A DNA stretch of 64,000 nucleotides from Haloplanus salinarum (lineage in GTDB: Archaea; Halobacteriota; Halobacteria; Halobacteriales; Haloferacaceae), in the NCBI RefSeq assembly GCF_024498175.1, contig NZ_CP101823.1, forward strand, positions 1,426,001 through 1,490,000. Direction: 5' to 3'. Positions 35,042 to 42,606 of this stretch are shown piece after piece. Position 1 is the stretch's first letter. The number at the start of each line of letters is the position of its first letter. The notes below the pieces were generated by a model. The model had not been told where the DNA came from and searched no databases. It saw only the letters and a program-made list of their open reading frames with translations. The translations under genes were made by a program, and so were the position numbers.

Positions 35042-35317
35042 ATGAGCTCAGTACTCGAGGTCCTCCCGGAACTACTCGAACTCGTCGTGTTCGGACTCGG
35101 CTCAGCAGGCCTGTCCGTGGCGGGACTGTACATCGAACAGTTCGCACTCACGTCAGCACAGACTGGCAGGACCGTAATCGCGGTTTGGGCCGCTGTGATT
35201 GGGTGTGTCGTTATCGCCTTCGCATATCTTATGGCGACGGACAAAGCCGCGAACAGCTTCAAGAAAGTCAAGATGGAATTCGCCGAGGGAACTGAATACG
35301 GAGTCCATATGCATTGA
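35042..35317 (+). CDS. Small membrane protein, C-terminus altered by repeat
   Basis: A protein of 91 residues. Two membrane helices lie at about 13-30 and 43-64 (VIAVWAAVIGCVVIAFAYLMA), then a basic stretch NSFKKVKMEFAEGTEYG. The last residues VHMH and the stop are encoded inside the CCATATGCATTGAGA repeat (35305-35319), so the natural end may have been replaced. I do not recognise the family. Confidence 0.6.
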   Translation: MSSVLEVLPELLELVVFGLGSAGLSVAGLYIEQFALTSAQTGRTVIAVWAAVIGCVVIAFAYLMATDKAANSFKKVKMEFAEGTEYGVHMH

Positions 35318-35337
35318 GAGAGCCAGTCTCAACTACT
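35305..35337. repeat. Hairpin repeat copy A (CATATGCATTGAGA-N7-TCTCAACTACT)
   Basis: CCATATGCATTGAGA (35305-35319), then a 7-base loop and TCTCAA (35327-35332) followed by CTACT. TTGAGA and TCTCAA pair. The same block recurs at 36409 and 57242, with a variant at 62677. It ends a membrane-protein gene and forms the left border of the VapBC segment. Confidence 0.65.
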
Positions 35338-35426
35338 GCTACAGCTTGAAGATACAACGTCAGAGATAATCGCTTGGTTCCTCACGGTTCTTAATGGCTG
35401 AGCGACTTTACTTGGGACGTTTGGTC
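35338..35426. other. Short non-coding stretch
   Basis: No gene seen between repeat copy A and the tiny minus-strand frames that follow vapC. Confidence 0.3.
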
Positions 35427-35534
35427 TTAACTTCCGATCCGATCTTCAGGCGTGGACGGGAGGACCCAATCGTCGTCGGGTTCGCCGTCCGTCGCCGGGC
35501 CGAGTGATATCGTCTCCGCGAAGTCGTCAGTCAC
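35427..35534 (-). CDS. Tiny acidic ORF downstream of vapC, second
   Basis: GTG start at 35534 encodes 35 residues, VTDDFAETISLGPATDGEPDDDWVLPSTPEDRIGS, with the acidic make-up of local genes. The GTG overlaps the TGA of the preceding tiny frame. The frame may instead be the end of one gene broken by a frameshift. Confidence 0.35.
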   Translation of the reverse strand: MTDDFAETISLGPATDGEPDDDWVLPSTPEDRIGS

Positions 35535-35611
35535 TTAGTGCCACTCCGCGCCCCGAGCGATTTGGAGTGCCTCTCGGGTCGGGGAGCCTCAGGATCGACG
35601 TCTTCAGTCAT
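35531..35611 (-). CDS. Tiny ORF directly after vapC, first
   Basis: ATG 35611 abuts the vapC stop (35612-35614) and encodes 26 residues starting MTEDVDPEAPRPERHSK. Its stop overlaps the GTG of the next tiny frame. Either a translationally coupled microprotein chain or remnants of one longer gene. Confidence 0.35.
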   Translation of the reverse strand: MTEDVDPEAPRPERHSKSLGARSGTK

Positions 35612-36034
35612 CTATGCAGAGCCGTCACGGAACCGCTCTAATGGGACATCCGAGACTTCGTCATAGTCGTCGTCACCGCCGACCAGAAGCGTCGCCCCAA
35701 CCTCTTCAGCGGTCGCCAGCGCAAAGGAGTCGCCGAGCGCCGGGTTGTACCTAAGGATGTACTCTGAGGCCTCCTGCCAGGAGTCAGCGACCTCCACGGT
35801 CTCGATTCCGATATCGGTGAGCCAGTCGAGATACTCGTCAGCGGTGGTCCGGTCGTACTTCCGGGCGATGGTATAGCGGATTTCGGCGAGGTTCACGCAG
35901 TTGGCATAGCCGGCGGTGTCCTCGACGGCGACTGCGTCGAGATATTCCTCAACCACGTCGCTCCCGGGTTCATCATCAGCGTGTGCGATCAGCGGCTCAG
36001 CGTCGAAGACGACGCTGTCAGGGACCACCATCAC
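35612..36034 (-). CDS. vapC: VapC-type PIN-domain toxin
   Basis: A PIN-domain ribonuclease of 140 residues. The acidic active-site residues are visible: Asp in VVFDAEPLIA (about 11), Glu in NLAEIRY (about 50), Asp in NPALGDSFALATA (about 102) and Asp in LLVGGDDDYD (about 120). Its ATG overlaps the antitoxin stop by 4 bases (36031-36034), typical of vapBC. The toxin cleaves RNA, in known members often tRNA. The module lies between two copies of a 15-base repeat. Confidence 0.9.
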   Translation of the reverse strand: MMVVPDSVVFDAEPLIAHADDEPGSDVVEEYLDAVAVEDTAGYANCVNLAEIRYTIARKYDRTTADEYLDWLTDIGIETVEVADSWQEASEYILRYNPALGDSFALATAEEVGATLLVGGDDDYDEVSDVPLERFRDGSA

Positions 36035-36333
36035 TCCTCCGAAGGGAACTGCGCGTCACGTCCCTCCCGATCCTGTTCGCGCTTCTCATGGAGGATCTCG
36101 GTCGCGGGCCTGTCGGTGGACGCTTCGCTGCGGGCGGCAAAGCCGCGCATCTCACCCGGCGAGCGGACGTGTTCGACGATCACCTCGCCGCCCTCGGTCT
36201 CCCGGAACAGCACCTTTCCGGGAGCCTCAATCCCGAGCTTCTCGCGGAACCGCTTCGGAATAGTCGCCTGACCATGCTTGGTGACAGCAACGACTTCCTT
36301 CTCAGAGGTATTCGAGTGTTCTGACTTACTCAT
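36031..36333 (-). CDS. vapB: VapB-type AbrB/SpoVT antitoxin
   Basis: A protein of 100 residues. An AbrB swapped-hairpin DNA-binding domain (about 12-55, VVAVTKHGQATIPKRFREKLGIEAPGKVLFRET) is followed by an acidic, flexible tail that should bind the PIN toxin. An AT-rich ATTCATAAATAAC at 36352-36364 lies about 27 bases before the start and is the likely promoter, autoregulated as in other vapBC modules. Confidence 0.9.
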   Translation of the reverse strand: MSKSEHSNTSEKEVVAVTKHGQATIPKRFREKLGIEAPGKVLFRETEGGEVIVEHVRSPGEMRGFAARSEASTDRPATEILHEKREQDREGRDAQFPSEE

Positions 36334-36408
36334 TATTCATATTGTCTCTGTTATTCATAAATAACTCTTTCCCCGCCTCACTAATCCGTGGACGTACCGA
36401 GAGACGAG

Positions 36409-36441
36409 CCATATGCATTGAGAAGATCGATCTCAACTTCC
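36409..36441. repeat. Hairpin repeat copy B at the sufB remnant junction
   Basis: CCATATGCATTGAGA (36409-36423) is identical to copy A. TCTCAACT follows at 36431-36438 after a 7-base loop, so the same 6-bp hairpin forms. Part of it also reads in frame as the start of the sufB remnant (IEKIDLN). Confidence 0.6.
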
Positions 36442-36809
36442 GCTCGGAAGTCGACATCGACGAAATCGTCCCCTACATTCGCCCGGACATCGAGACGCGC
36501 GGCGGCGCCGAGAACGCCTCCACCTCCGTCGAGTGTGACGCCCTGATGTTCGACAACGAGTCGACATCGGACACGATGCCGTACATGGAGATCCAGGAGA
36601 ACAAGGTCGACGTCGCCCACGAGGCGACGGTCGGGAAGATCGGCGACGAGGACGTCTTCTACCTCGAATCACGTGGGCTGGACGACGACGACGCCAAGCA
36701 GATGATTGTCGCTGGCTTCATCGAACCGCTCACGGAGGAACTGCCCATCGAGTACGCGGTCGAAATGAACCGGCTCATCGAACTCGAGATGGAGGGATCG
36801 CTCGGGTAG
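36411..36809 (+). pseudogene. sufB: SufB, C-terminal remnant
   Basis: The frame reads IEKIDLNFRSEVDIDEIVPYIRPDIETRGG and then SufB C-terminal sequence: TSVECDALMFDNES, HEATVGKIGDEDVFYLESRGLDDDDAKQMIVAGFIEPL and the family end EYAVEMNRLIELEMEGSLG. Only about 130 of the usual roughly 475 residues remain, and nothing upstream is SufB-like. The break is exactly at repeat copy B. An intact SufBCD scaffold system must exist elsewhere if the cell uses it. Confidence 0.82.
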
Positions 36810-36855
36810 TGACCAGGTCGGCTGAACGCTACACAACGTACGAGAGGATATCTCG

Positions 36856-37209
36856 ATGGCTATCGATCCGAATTTCGAGAACTCCCACGAGGAAGTTGAC
36901 CGGCACGAGGACCACCGGGTATGGACGACAGATGGCGAGGAACCAAGGGAGGACGAACAGGGCATCCACGGAACCCACGTCGCAGTGGATTTCGACATCT
37001 GTATCGCGGACGGGGCCTGTCTGGAGGACTGCCCCGTCGACGTGTTCGAGTGGACCGATACCCCTGGCCACCCCGAGTCCGAAATCAAGGCCGATCCCAC
37101 CTACGAGGACCAGTGCATCGACTGTATGCTCTGTGTCGATGTCTGCCCTGTCGACGCCATCGACGTTGACCCGGGACGTGCTGGGAGGCTCCGAACTCGG
37201 GGTGGATGA
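36856..37209 (+). CDS. 7Fe-type (zinc-ferredoxin-like) ferredoxin
   Basis: A protein of 117 residues. The first cluster motif is CIADGACLEDCPVDVF and the second CIDCMLCVDVCPVDAIDV; the longer spacing in the first is typical of [3Fe-4S]/[4Fe-4S] dicluster ferredoxins. The N-terminal extension GIHGTHVAVDFDIC and the central TDTPGHPESEIKADP resemble archaeal zinc ferredoxins. It carries low-potential electrons in the cytoplasm. It follows the sufB remnant by 46 bases. Confidence 0.9.
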   Translation: MAIDPNFENSHEEVDRHEDHRVWTTDGEEPREDEQGIHGTHVAVDFDICIADGACLEDCPVDVFEWTDTPGHPESEIKADPTYEDQCIDCMLCVDVCPVDAIDVDPGRAGRLRTRGG

Positions 37210-37218
37210 GCGCTGACG

Positions 37219-37605
37219 ATGATTCTGACATTACAGTGTTACCGGTGTGGAACCGACTACGAGTACGTTGGCACCTCGCCACATCCCGGCCAGTGCCAGG
37301 CGTGTGGCTCGCCGTGTGTTCCCCCTGCAGGGAGTCTCAGCGTCCTCAACAGCGCTCACTGGGAGAGCGCAAACGGCCTCTCGAAAGTCTGGGTGTATGC
37401 GCTCGACGAACGAGATCGCCCGTTCGAATTCGAGGTCGCCGCACAGGGCAATCGTGGAAAGTTAGTGGCACTGAGAGTCGACGGTATATCAGTTGCTCCA
37501 CAAGTAGACGAGACACTCGAAACGCTTCCCCCGGCAGTGGAAACCGAACTCGCTGAGGCAGGAATCGAACGAGTAGATCCCAATACACCCAAACAATCGA
37601 AGTGA
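37219..37605 (+). CDS. Zinc-ribbon hypothetical protein
   Basis: A protein of 128 residues. One zinc ribbon at the N-terminus (LQCYRCGTDYEY...GQCQACGSPC) is followed by a strand-rich domain of about 90 residues, KVWVYALDERDRPFEFEVAAQGNRGKLVALRVDG. Starts 9 bases after the ferredoxin stop, so probably co-transcribed. Family not recognised. Confidence 0.7.
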   Translation: MILTLQCYRCGTDYEYVGTSPHPGQCQACGSPCVPPAGSLSVLNSAHWESANGLSKVWVYALDERDRPFEFEVAAQGNRGKLVALRVDGISVAPQVDETLETLPPAVETELAEAGIERVDPNTPKQSK

Positions 37606-37749
37606 TGACAAGCAGTCATTTGAGCGACTGGTGACCCGGAATGAGAAATAATGCGACAGAGACTCCAGCTGTCAGTATCGAGTGGCGGAGAGGATAGCAA
37701 CACGATCTCAGATGTCAGATTCACATACTTCAAATCCGACAAGGAGTAG

Positions 37750-37878
37750 CAGGGCATCATTTACCGAGACGAGAACTCCACCCCCTGGGAACAGCGCGAA
37801 GGACTCACCGAGAACATGGCCGACATCCCCGACGGCGCCCCGGACGACGCGATTGACCTCGTCCGGGAGTTCCACTGA
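37750..37878 (+). pseudogene. Gene fragment
   Basis: A frame of 42 residues bounded by stops, QGIIYRDENSTPWEQREGLTENMADIPDGAPDDAIDLVREFH, with strong haloarchaeal composition but no start codon upstream of the conserved-looking part. It ends 3 bases before the next small ORF. Likely the 3' remnant of a larger gene; family unknown. Confidence 0.4.
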
Positions 37879-37881
37879 GCG

Positions 37882-38043
37882 ATGACAGATACTGACACGT
37901 CGGTTCACCGTTCACCCGCTGTCCCAACCGGTGTCGTGTCGAACTATCGTGGGTACGCAGACGCTCTGATCAGCATTGCGGGTGTTCTGAATCACGTAGA
38001 CGACGACACTCCCAGGTCCAGCATTGGACGCCTTCCGTATTGA
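37882..38043 (+). CDS. Small hypothetical protein
   Basis: ATG 37882 encodes 53 residues starting MTDTDTSVHRSPAVPTGVVSNYRGYADAL. No motif recognised. It lies between a gene fragment and a zinc-ribbon microprotein gene 7 bases downstream, so coupling with the latter is possible. Confidence 0.4.
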   Translation: MTDTDTSVHRSPAVPTGVVSNYRGYADALISIAGVLNHVDDDTPRSSIGRLPY

Positions 38044-38050
38044 TAACACC

Positions 38051-38200
38051 ATGCCAGAATGCAGCACCTGCGGAGAGCACGTTTCGGATCGGTTCAGACG
38101 AGTGTTTGGCGATGAGACAGGCGTAGTGTATGCGTGTCCTGCTTGTTCAGCGAATGCTGCCATCGGAGAAGCGACACGCAAGCGGAGCGATCAGATATAA
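38051..38200 (+). CDS. Zinc-ribbon microprotein (DUF7563-like)
   Basis: ATG 38051 encodes 49 residues with paired knuckles CSTCGEHV and CPACSANA separated by a short arm VSDRFRRVFGDETGVVYA. This matches the DUF7563 pattern of haloarchaeal microproteins (MPEC-x2-C...CP-x-C). Many such proteins are regulators of biofilm or motility in related species; that is analogy only. Confidence 0.65.
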   Translation: MPECSTCGEHVSDRFRRVFGDETGVVYACPACSANAAIGEATRKRSDQI

Positions 38201-38307
38201 CGCAACTCAGTAGCGCAGAGGGCGAGAGCGCAACGATATCACTACCGCTGTATTCGTGGCGACTATTTTTTGATCCACCCTCCAGATCAAGGGATCCCGC
38301 CCCGCGC

Positions 38308-38628
38308 TTACTCTTCAAATCCGAAGATCTGGCGCAATTCAGTTTCGATCCGGTCGACAAACTCCGTGAGAAGGGAATCAAAGGTCTCCTCGTCGCCGGG
38401 CAAGGTCTGTTTCCGCTCTTCAATATCGTCAGGTAAGGTGATGCGGAATTGTCCATCGCCCTCGTAGACCGGTTCACTCTCGTTGAGCACTTGTCGGTCG
38501 ATGGCGCGAAGAACCTCTGAGTCGGCCTGTCCGTGGAGTTGCTGGTACGCATTCGAGTATGCCGTCTCCAGTTCTTCGAAGTAATGGACGTATTTGTCTT
38601 CGAATTTCTCCGGGTCGAATTCGGTCAT
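38308..38628 (-). CDS. DUF5783-like haloarchaeal protein
   Basis: A protein of 106 residues starting MTEFDPEKFEDKYVHYFEELE. It is acidic and helical, with the conserved-looking VLNESEPVYEGDGQFRITLPDD and the end LRQIFGFEE. This matches DUF5783 as I know it. The in-frame GTG one codon upstream is an unlikely start. Function unknown. Confidence 0.75.
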   Translation of the reverse strand: MTEFDPEKFEDKYVHYFEELETAYSNAYQQLHGQADSEVLRAIDRQVLNESEPVYEGDGQFRITLPDDIEERKQTLPGDEETFDSLLTEFVDRIETELRQIFGFEE

Positions 38629-38808
38629 CACTGGATCGACGGGCGGAAGAATAAAAGATTCAATGCCCGGACCTGGCAGGGATTACACCTCCTCCCCTGG
38701 CCACTCGAGAGTCAGGGCACCCAATTATACCGCTGCTGATGTCACTTTGGAATAACTCAAAAATCATGTTAATTCAGAGTTATACGGCCAGAGTCGAAAC
38801 AGAGGGGT

Positions 38809-39174
38809 ATGAGTTCCGAAGCGAAAAGTGAGGAGGACCTGCGCGAGGAAATCGTGACTTTCCTACAGAAGAACTTCCCACAAATCGAAATGCACGGGGG
38901 ATCGGCAGCGATCCAGAACCTTGACCGGGAAAGCGGCGAGGTGTCCATCCAGCTGGGGGGTGCGTGCAGCGGGTGCGGTATCTCTCCGATGACGATCCAG
39001 GCAATCAAGAAACGGATGGTGAACGAGATTGCCGAAATAGAGACCGTTCACGCTAATACCGGCGGTGGTGGCGGGGGTGGCCACGGCGGCAAGAGCCCGT
39101 CATTCCCTGGAGAAAAAACCGACAGCGGAGAAAGTGGTGGAGACGATGATGGAGCCCCGACAGCACCCTTCTAG
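38809..39174 (+). CDS. NifU C-terminal-domain iron-sulfur scaffold protein
   Basis: A protein of 121 residues. The NifU_C domain (about 10-85) carries the CxxC scaffold motif in QLGGACSGCGISPMTIQAIKKRM. A Gly- and Asp-rich tail of about 40 residues follows. Such proteins assemble and pass Fe-S clusters to apo-proteins. It keeps company with a sufB remnant and a ferredoxin. A TATA-like GTTATACGG about 38780-38788 precedes the ATG. Confidence 0.9.
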   Translation: MSSEAKSEEDLREEIVTFLQKNFPQIEMHGGSAAIQNLDRESGEVSIQLGGACSGCGISPMTIQAIKKRMVNEIAEIETVHANTGGGGGGGHGGKSPSFPGEKTDSGESGGDDDGAPTAPF

Positions 39175-39244
39175 AAGTTCCTATCAGAAGTCCAGGATTT
39201 GGTATTTTCATTCAGAGAGTTTCACACCTCGAGCAGGACGTTGG

Positions 39245-41692
39245 TCATTGTCGTTGTAATCGGTCGAATAGTCGTTCGAAAAGTGTTTGCTGTGCGTTTC
39301 GCAGATGGTAGGAGAAGGTTGATTGGGTCAGTGAGAGCGCGTTGGCAATCTCGGTTGCCGTACTTCGTCGCGGTGACTGAAAATACCCACCGTACAGTGC
39401 AGCTCGCAGGACCTGTTGTTGACGGTCCGTGAGTTCGGTTTCGAAGATTTCTCCCAGCATCCGACCGACTGTGTGTGTATTCGACTCCACAGCGGGAGTG
39501 TATTCACGTTTCGAGACCAACGTCGTGTCTGGAAACGACTCCTGGACACGCGTCACGAGCGAACCAATATCGTTGCCAAGTGGTACTTCGCAGATGACTT
39601 CGGCCCGGCCGTCAGTTACCGTATCCGCCGTGACGACTGCCCCCTCTGTAACGAGTGTCTGTGCCAAGGATTGCCGGCACAGTCCGATTTCGACCTCTCC
39701 ACCTGGCGGGTCCTCAGTGTGACGGATCTGTCGCACCTGGGCGGCCCAATCTCCGTTCTCCGCGATATCCTCCAGAGCATCCAACGAAGCACCCTGAACG
39801 GACACATAGTGGACGAGCATCTCGTCCGAGGCCGGAATCGTGTCCCTGAGCTCGATCGTACAACCCAGCTGTTCGGAAGCGGAGACGAAAAACGACCCCG
39901 AGTCAGTGCCCTCGAACGTGAGCTCGGCCACGTTGTCGGCATGGAGAATGCGCTCTGTCGCAAGTAAGTGAAGAACTTGCCCAATCCGCTCGCCGAGCGT
40001 CGTCAGGAGTGTCTGCTCGCGGCTCCCGAACGCATCTCCACGGTCCGTATACAAGACGAGCAGCCCGTAGACGCGGCTTCTGTGCGCGAGCGGAACGATA
40101 GCGCCACCCTGGAACCCTTGTTCCAGTGTGTATGCTCGCCATCGCTCGAACTGCGAGTCCGACTGATTCCTCCGAACTGCCTGTATCTCGGCCGTTTCAA
40201 CAGCGACCGCTGCCGGAGCGACCTCAGTCCGCGATTGTATCGGACCAGTTACGGACTCGTTGGCCGCGACAGCCCCCGACCCCTCCTCGAGATCCGATTC
40301 GGTCAGTTCCGTTTCCGGGGTGTACTCGTTAATCCGTGCGTACTGGTATTCGAGCGTGTCCGTCAGTAACTCACAGATGGGTCGTTCGATCTCCTCGTCA
40401 GCAGTTGCGCTATTGAGTAGTTCGCTGACCGGCTGGAACGTCTCGGTGAGTTGTTCGAGCCGTTTGTGGACGGTCACGTCTTCCAGTGCAACGATGATTT
40501 GCTCGATCGATCCGTCTTCACCCACGACAGGAGCAACGTTGCTCGATAGCCACCGTTCGGAGCCGTCCGGGAGTGTGATCCCGTGGGTGAACCCCTGGAT
40601 AGTCTCGCCGGTTCTGCGGACGCACATGACGGGATGGTTTTCGCGTGGAATCGGATTACCCGCTTCGTCCCAGATATCCCAGTCCGGGTGATCGTACGCC
40701 ACGCCGTCCATCCTGCTTTCGGACAGGCCAAGCAACGCTTCTGCACGGGGGTTTGCGCGGGTAATCTCTCCCTCGGGGGTCAGGAGGACGATGCCGATGG
40801 GCACCGTTTCCAAGACGCGATCCAGTTTTCGTTCGGCAACCTTCGAGTCGGTGATTTCGGTGAAGACGATGATGACGCCATCGTCGCTTGGGTGGACGCT
40901 AGCTTCGACCCACTGTTCCTTCTGGGTGTTGTATCGCTCGAAGGATGTCGATGACCCCGTGTCGAGAGCCGTCCGGATTTTCTCTTCGGCAATGGTGTCA
41001 GCCGCTTCGGGAAAGACCTCCCAGACGGACTCACCACGCAGTTCCTCGTTGTCTCGTCCGAGAAGCTGCTCGGCCTGCTGATTCACGTATCTATACGCGA
41101 GGTCGTCATCAAGCACGGCAACGCCGTCCGACACGCGCTTCAGACTGTCTATCTCCCATCGTTCGATGGCGGATGTAATGAGTGAGATGGTCGTCTCGGC
41201 TAGTTCTCGTTCGCTTGCGAGCCACGCTCGCTGGCCCGTGCCCGGTCGCCGGTCCGTGGAGACGACTGTCATCGAGACGGCTGTTCCGATGCGTGTGTGA
41301 GCCTTCGCTGTCAGGGTGTCTAGTGTCGGGCGGAACCCGCCGGTTTCGAACACGTCGTCTCCCACCCGAATCTTGGCCTCGATCGCTTGCGAGTCCCGGA
41401 ACCACTGTGGCAGTTCCGAGACGTACGTCCGAACACTGTCGTCAACATCGTCAGGCAGGCCGACGAAGAGTTCACTTGCCCGTTCGAGCGCGTTGAGCGC
41501 ACTCGTCCACTCTTGGAGTGTTCCCTCGGCCCCCTCTCCGTACACGGGGTTCTCGTCCGCCCCGTCGTCTTGGTCCGGCGTGTGCGCGTCTGACTCGGAA
41601 CCGTCGCGGGACGCACCGGGATCGGCTTCGACGGAGTCGGCGCGACTCGACCGGCTCCCTCCATCGTTCTCCTGCCGATCCTGTTCGTCCAT
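39245..41692 (-). CDS. Bat-type sensor regulator: PAS-PAS-GAF-Bat-HTH_10
   Basis: A protein of 815 residues. After a Ser/Asp-rich leader and an uncharacterised N-terminal region (about 60-195), there are PAS domains at about 195-310 and 315-430, a GAF domain (about 435-600), a Bat domain (about 605-750), and a C-terminal HTH_10 (about 752-808, LTDRQQQVLRAALYGGYFQSPRRSTATEIANALSLTQSTFSYHLRNAQ). It is related to bacterio-opsin activator Bat, which responds to light and oxygen. As first gene beside a HalOD1, transducer and LOV-kinase group it may be their transcriptional output. Confidence 0.92.
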   Translation of the reverse strand: MDEQDRQENDGGSRSSRADSVEADPGASRDGSESDAHTPDQDDGADENPVYGEGAEGTLQEWTSALNALERASELFVGLPDDVDDSVRTYVSELPQWFRDSQAIEAKIRVGDDVFETGGFRPTLDTLTAKAHTRIGTAVSMTVVSTDRRPGTGQRAWLASERELAETTISLITSAIERWEIDSLKRVSDGVAVLDDDLAYRYVNQQAEQLLGRDNEELRGESVWEVFPEAADTIAEEKIRTALDTGSSTSFERYNTQKEQWVEASVHPSDDGVIIVFTEITDSKVAERKLDRVLETVPIGIVLLTPEGEITRANPRAEALLGLSESRMDGVAYDHPDWDIWDEAGNPIPRENHPVMCVRRTGETIQGFTHGITLPDGSERWLSSNVAPVVGEDGSIEQIIVALEDVTVHKRLEQLTETFQPVSELLNSATADEEIERPICELLTDTLEYQYARINEYTPETELTESDLEEGSGAVAANESVTGPIQSRTEVAPAAVAVETAEIQAVRRNQSDSQFERWRAYTLEQGFQGGAIVPLAHRSRVYGLLVLYTDRGDAFGSREQTLLTTLGERIGQVLHLLATERILHADNVAELTFEGTDSGSFFVSASEQLGCTIELRDTIPASDEMLVHYVSVQGASLDALEDIAENGDWAAQVRQIRHTEDPPGGEVEIGLCRQSLAQTLVTEGAVVTADTVTDGRAEVICEVPLGNDIGSLVTRVQESFPDTTLVSKREYTPAVESNTHTVGRMLGEIFETELTDRQQQVLRAALYGGYFQSPRRSTATEIANALSLTQSTFSYHLRNAQQTLFERLFDRLQRQ

Positions 41693-42038
41693 CGCACGTC
41701 GAAATTTGTCACCCAGATATAAATAACGCGTTGCTGATCACCGTGTTTCGGGACGCTCGCGCCGGTCCCTGCGATCCAGTGTCCGTCAGCTTTCCGTACC
41801 GAAACGCTCGATTTCGGCACGGAATCGTGCCCACGAACCCCGCATAACAAAAACAGCTGAGTCGACAACACCGACCATAGGAGCACTGGCGGTTTGGCAC
41901 CGTTTCGCGATGGCTTAAAGAGGATCCCCGAAATGAAACCTGAGCTATAGTGGTAATCTCGAAAATCCCACCGTTCGGGATTCCTGCGCCTTCGGGCACA
42001 AGAGGATATCGAGCCGGTCGTCCGTTCTGATCATCCAG
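41693..42038. other. Intergenic region with hairpins
   Basis: No gene. A TATA-like ATATAAATAACG at 41715-41726 serves the minus-strand Bat-type gene. An imperfect hairpin CCGT-A-CCGAAA / TTTCGG-C-ACGG lies at 41794-41822, and AATCCC-ACCGTTC-GGGATT at 41964-41982; the latter may end transcription of the HalOD1 gene. Confidence 0.45.
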
Positions 42039-42410
42039 TTATTCCGTATTCCCCGCACGCGGAAGGCCCACTTCGATCACGCCGCCGCTCGAGAGCTGGA
42101 TCGTGAGCCCCTGATAAGTGAACTCGACGAGCCGTTCGTTACGGGATGGTCCGGACGGACGGTGTCTCACGATTCGGTCGAGAGCATCCGGGTCGACGAC
42201 GTGGTGCAGTGGTCGGAGATCAGTCGCCGACTGTCCGGTTATTTTCGCAACCACGAAAATAACCGTTACACTCGGTGACACGTCGCCACCGTCGAACTCC
42301 GCAACGTATGTTTCCTCACTGGCGTCGAACGTCAGCGACCGAACGGGGGGGTCACCGTCGATTTCTTCCTGTCGGAAACGATTTCCGTCGTGCTGGGTCG
42401 AATCGGGCAT
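42039..42410 (-). CDS. HalOD1 output-domain protein
   Basis: A protein of 123 residues. After a polar leader, the HalOD1 domain (about 45-120) is seen in VSPSVTVIFVVAKITGQSATDLRPLHHVVDPDALDRIV and RLVEFTYQGLTIQLSSGGVIEV. HalOD1 is a stand-alone or fused output domain of haloarchaeal two-component systems. It diverges from the transducer gene and carries the GTTATCTAGA motif ahead of its TATA box. Confidence 0.85.
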   Translation of the reverse strand: MPDSTQHDGNRFRQEEIDGDPPVRSLTFDASEETYVAEFDGGDVSPSVTVIFVVAKITGQSATDLRPLHHVVDPDALDRIVRHRPSGPSRNERLVEFTYQGLTIQLSSGGVIEVGLPRAGNTE

Positions 42411-42446
42411 AGACGTACAAACACTGACGGAGAAGATAAGTCACCC

Positions 42447-42457
42447 ATCTAGATAAC
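42447..42457 (-). promoter_or_regulatory. GTTATCTAGA site upstream of HalOD1
   Basis: On the minus strand CCCGTTATCTAGAT (42447-42460) lies some 37-47 bases before the HalOD1 ATG and about 8 bases before the TATA-like CTTATCTTC. The same motif precedes the transducer and the KaiC-like gene at comparable distances. Confidence 0.6.
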
Positions 42458-42559
42458 GGGAGACGCCCGGAATCATACCCCGGATGGCGTCCCTCAGGAA
42501 CGGTTCGAACAGCGAAGCGAGCGAGACGGCCGCCGGTTCTCAGCTGCGATACTCATACT

Positions 42560-42569
42560 GTTATCTAGA
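42560..42569 (+). promoter_or_regulatory. GTTATCTAGA site upstream of transducer gene
   Basis: GTTATCTAGA at 42560-42569 stands 38-47 bases before ATG 42607. A TATA-like CAGTTATTGGG follows at 42575-42585. Confidence 0.6.
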
Positions 42570-42606
42570 ATGGTCAGTTATTGGGTTTGCCACGGGAGAA
42601 TAGTCC

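Noticed and set aside
36424-36441. Treating the whole hairpin at copy B as proof of a mobile-element end
   Set aside because: The right arm is also in-frame SufB-like coding sequence (IEKIDLN), so the pairing there may be partly coincidental; only the 15-base identity with copy A is firm.
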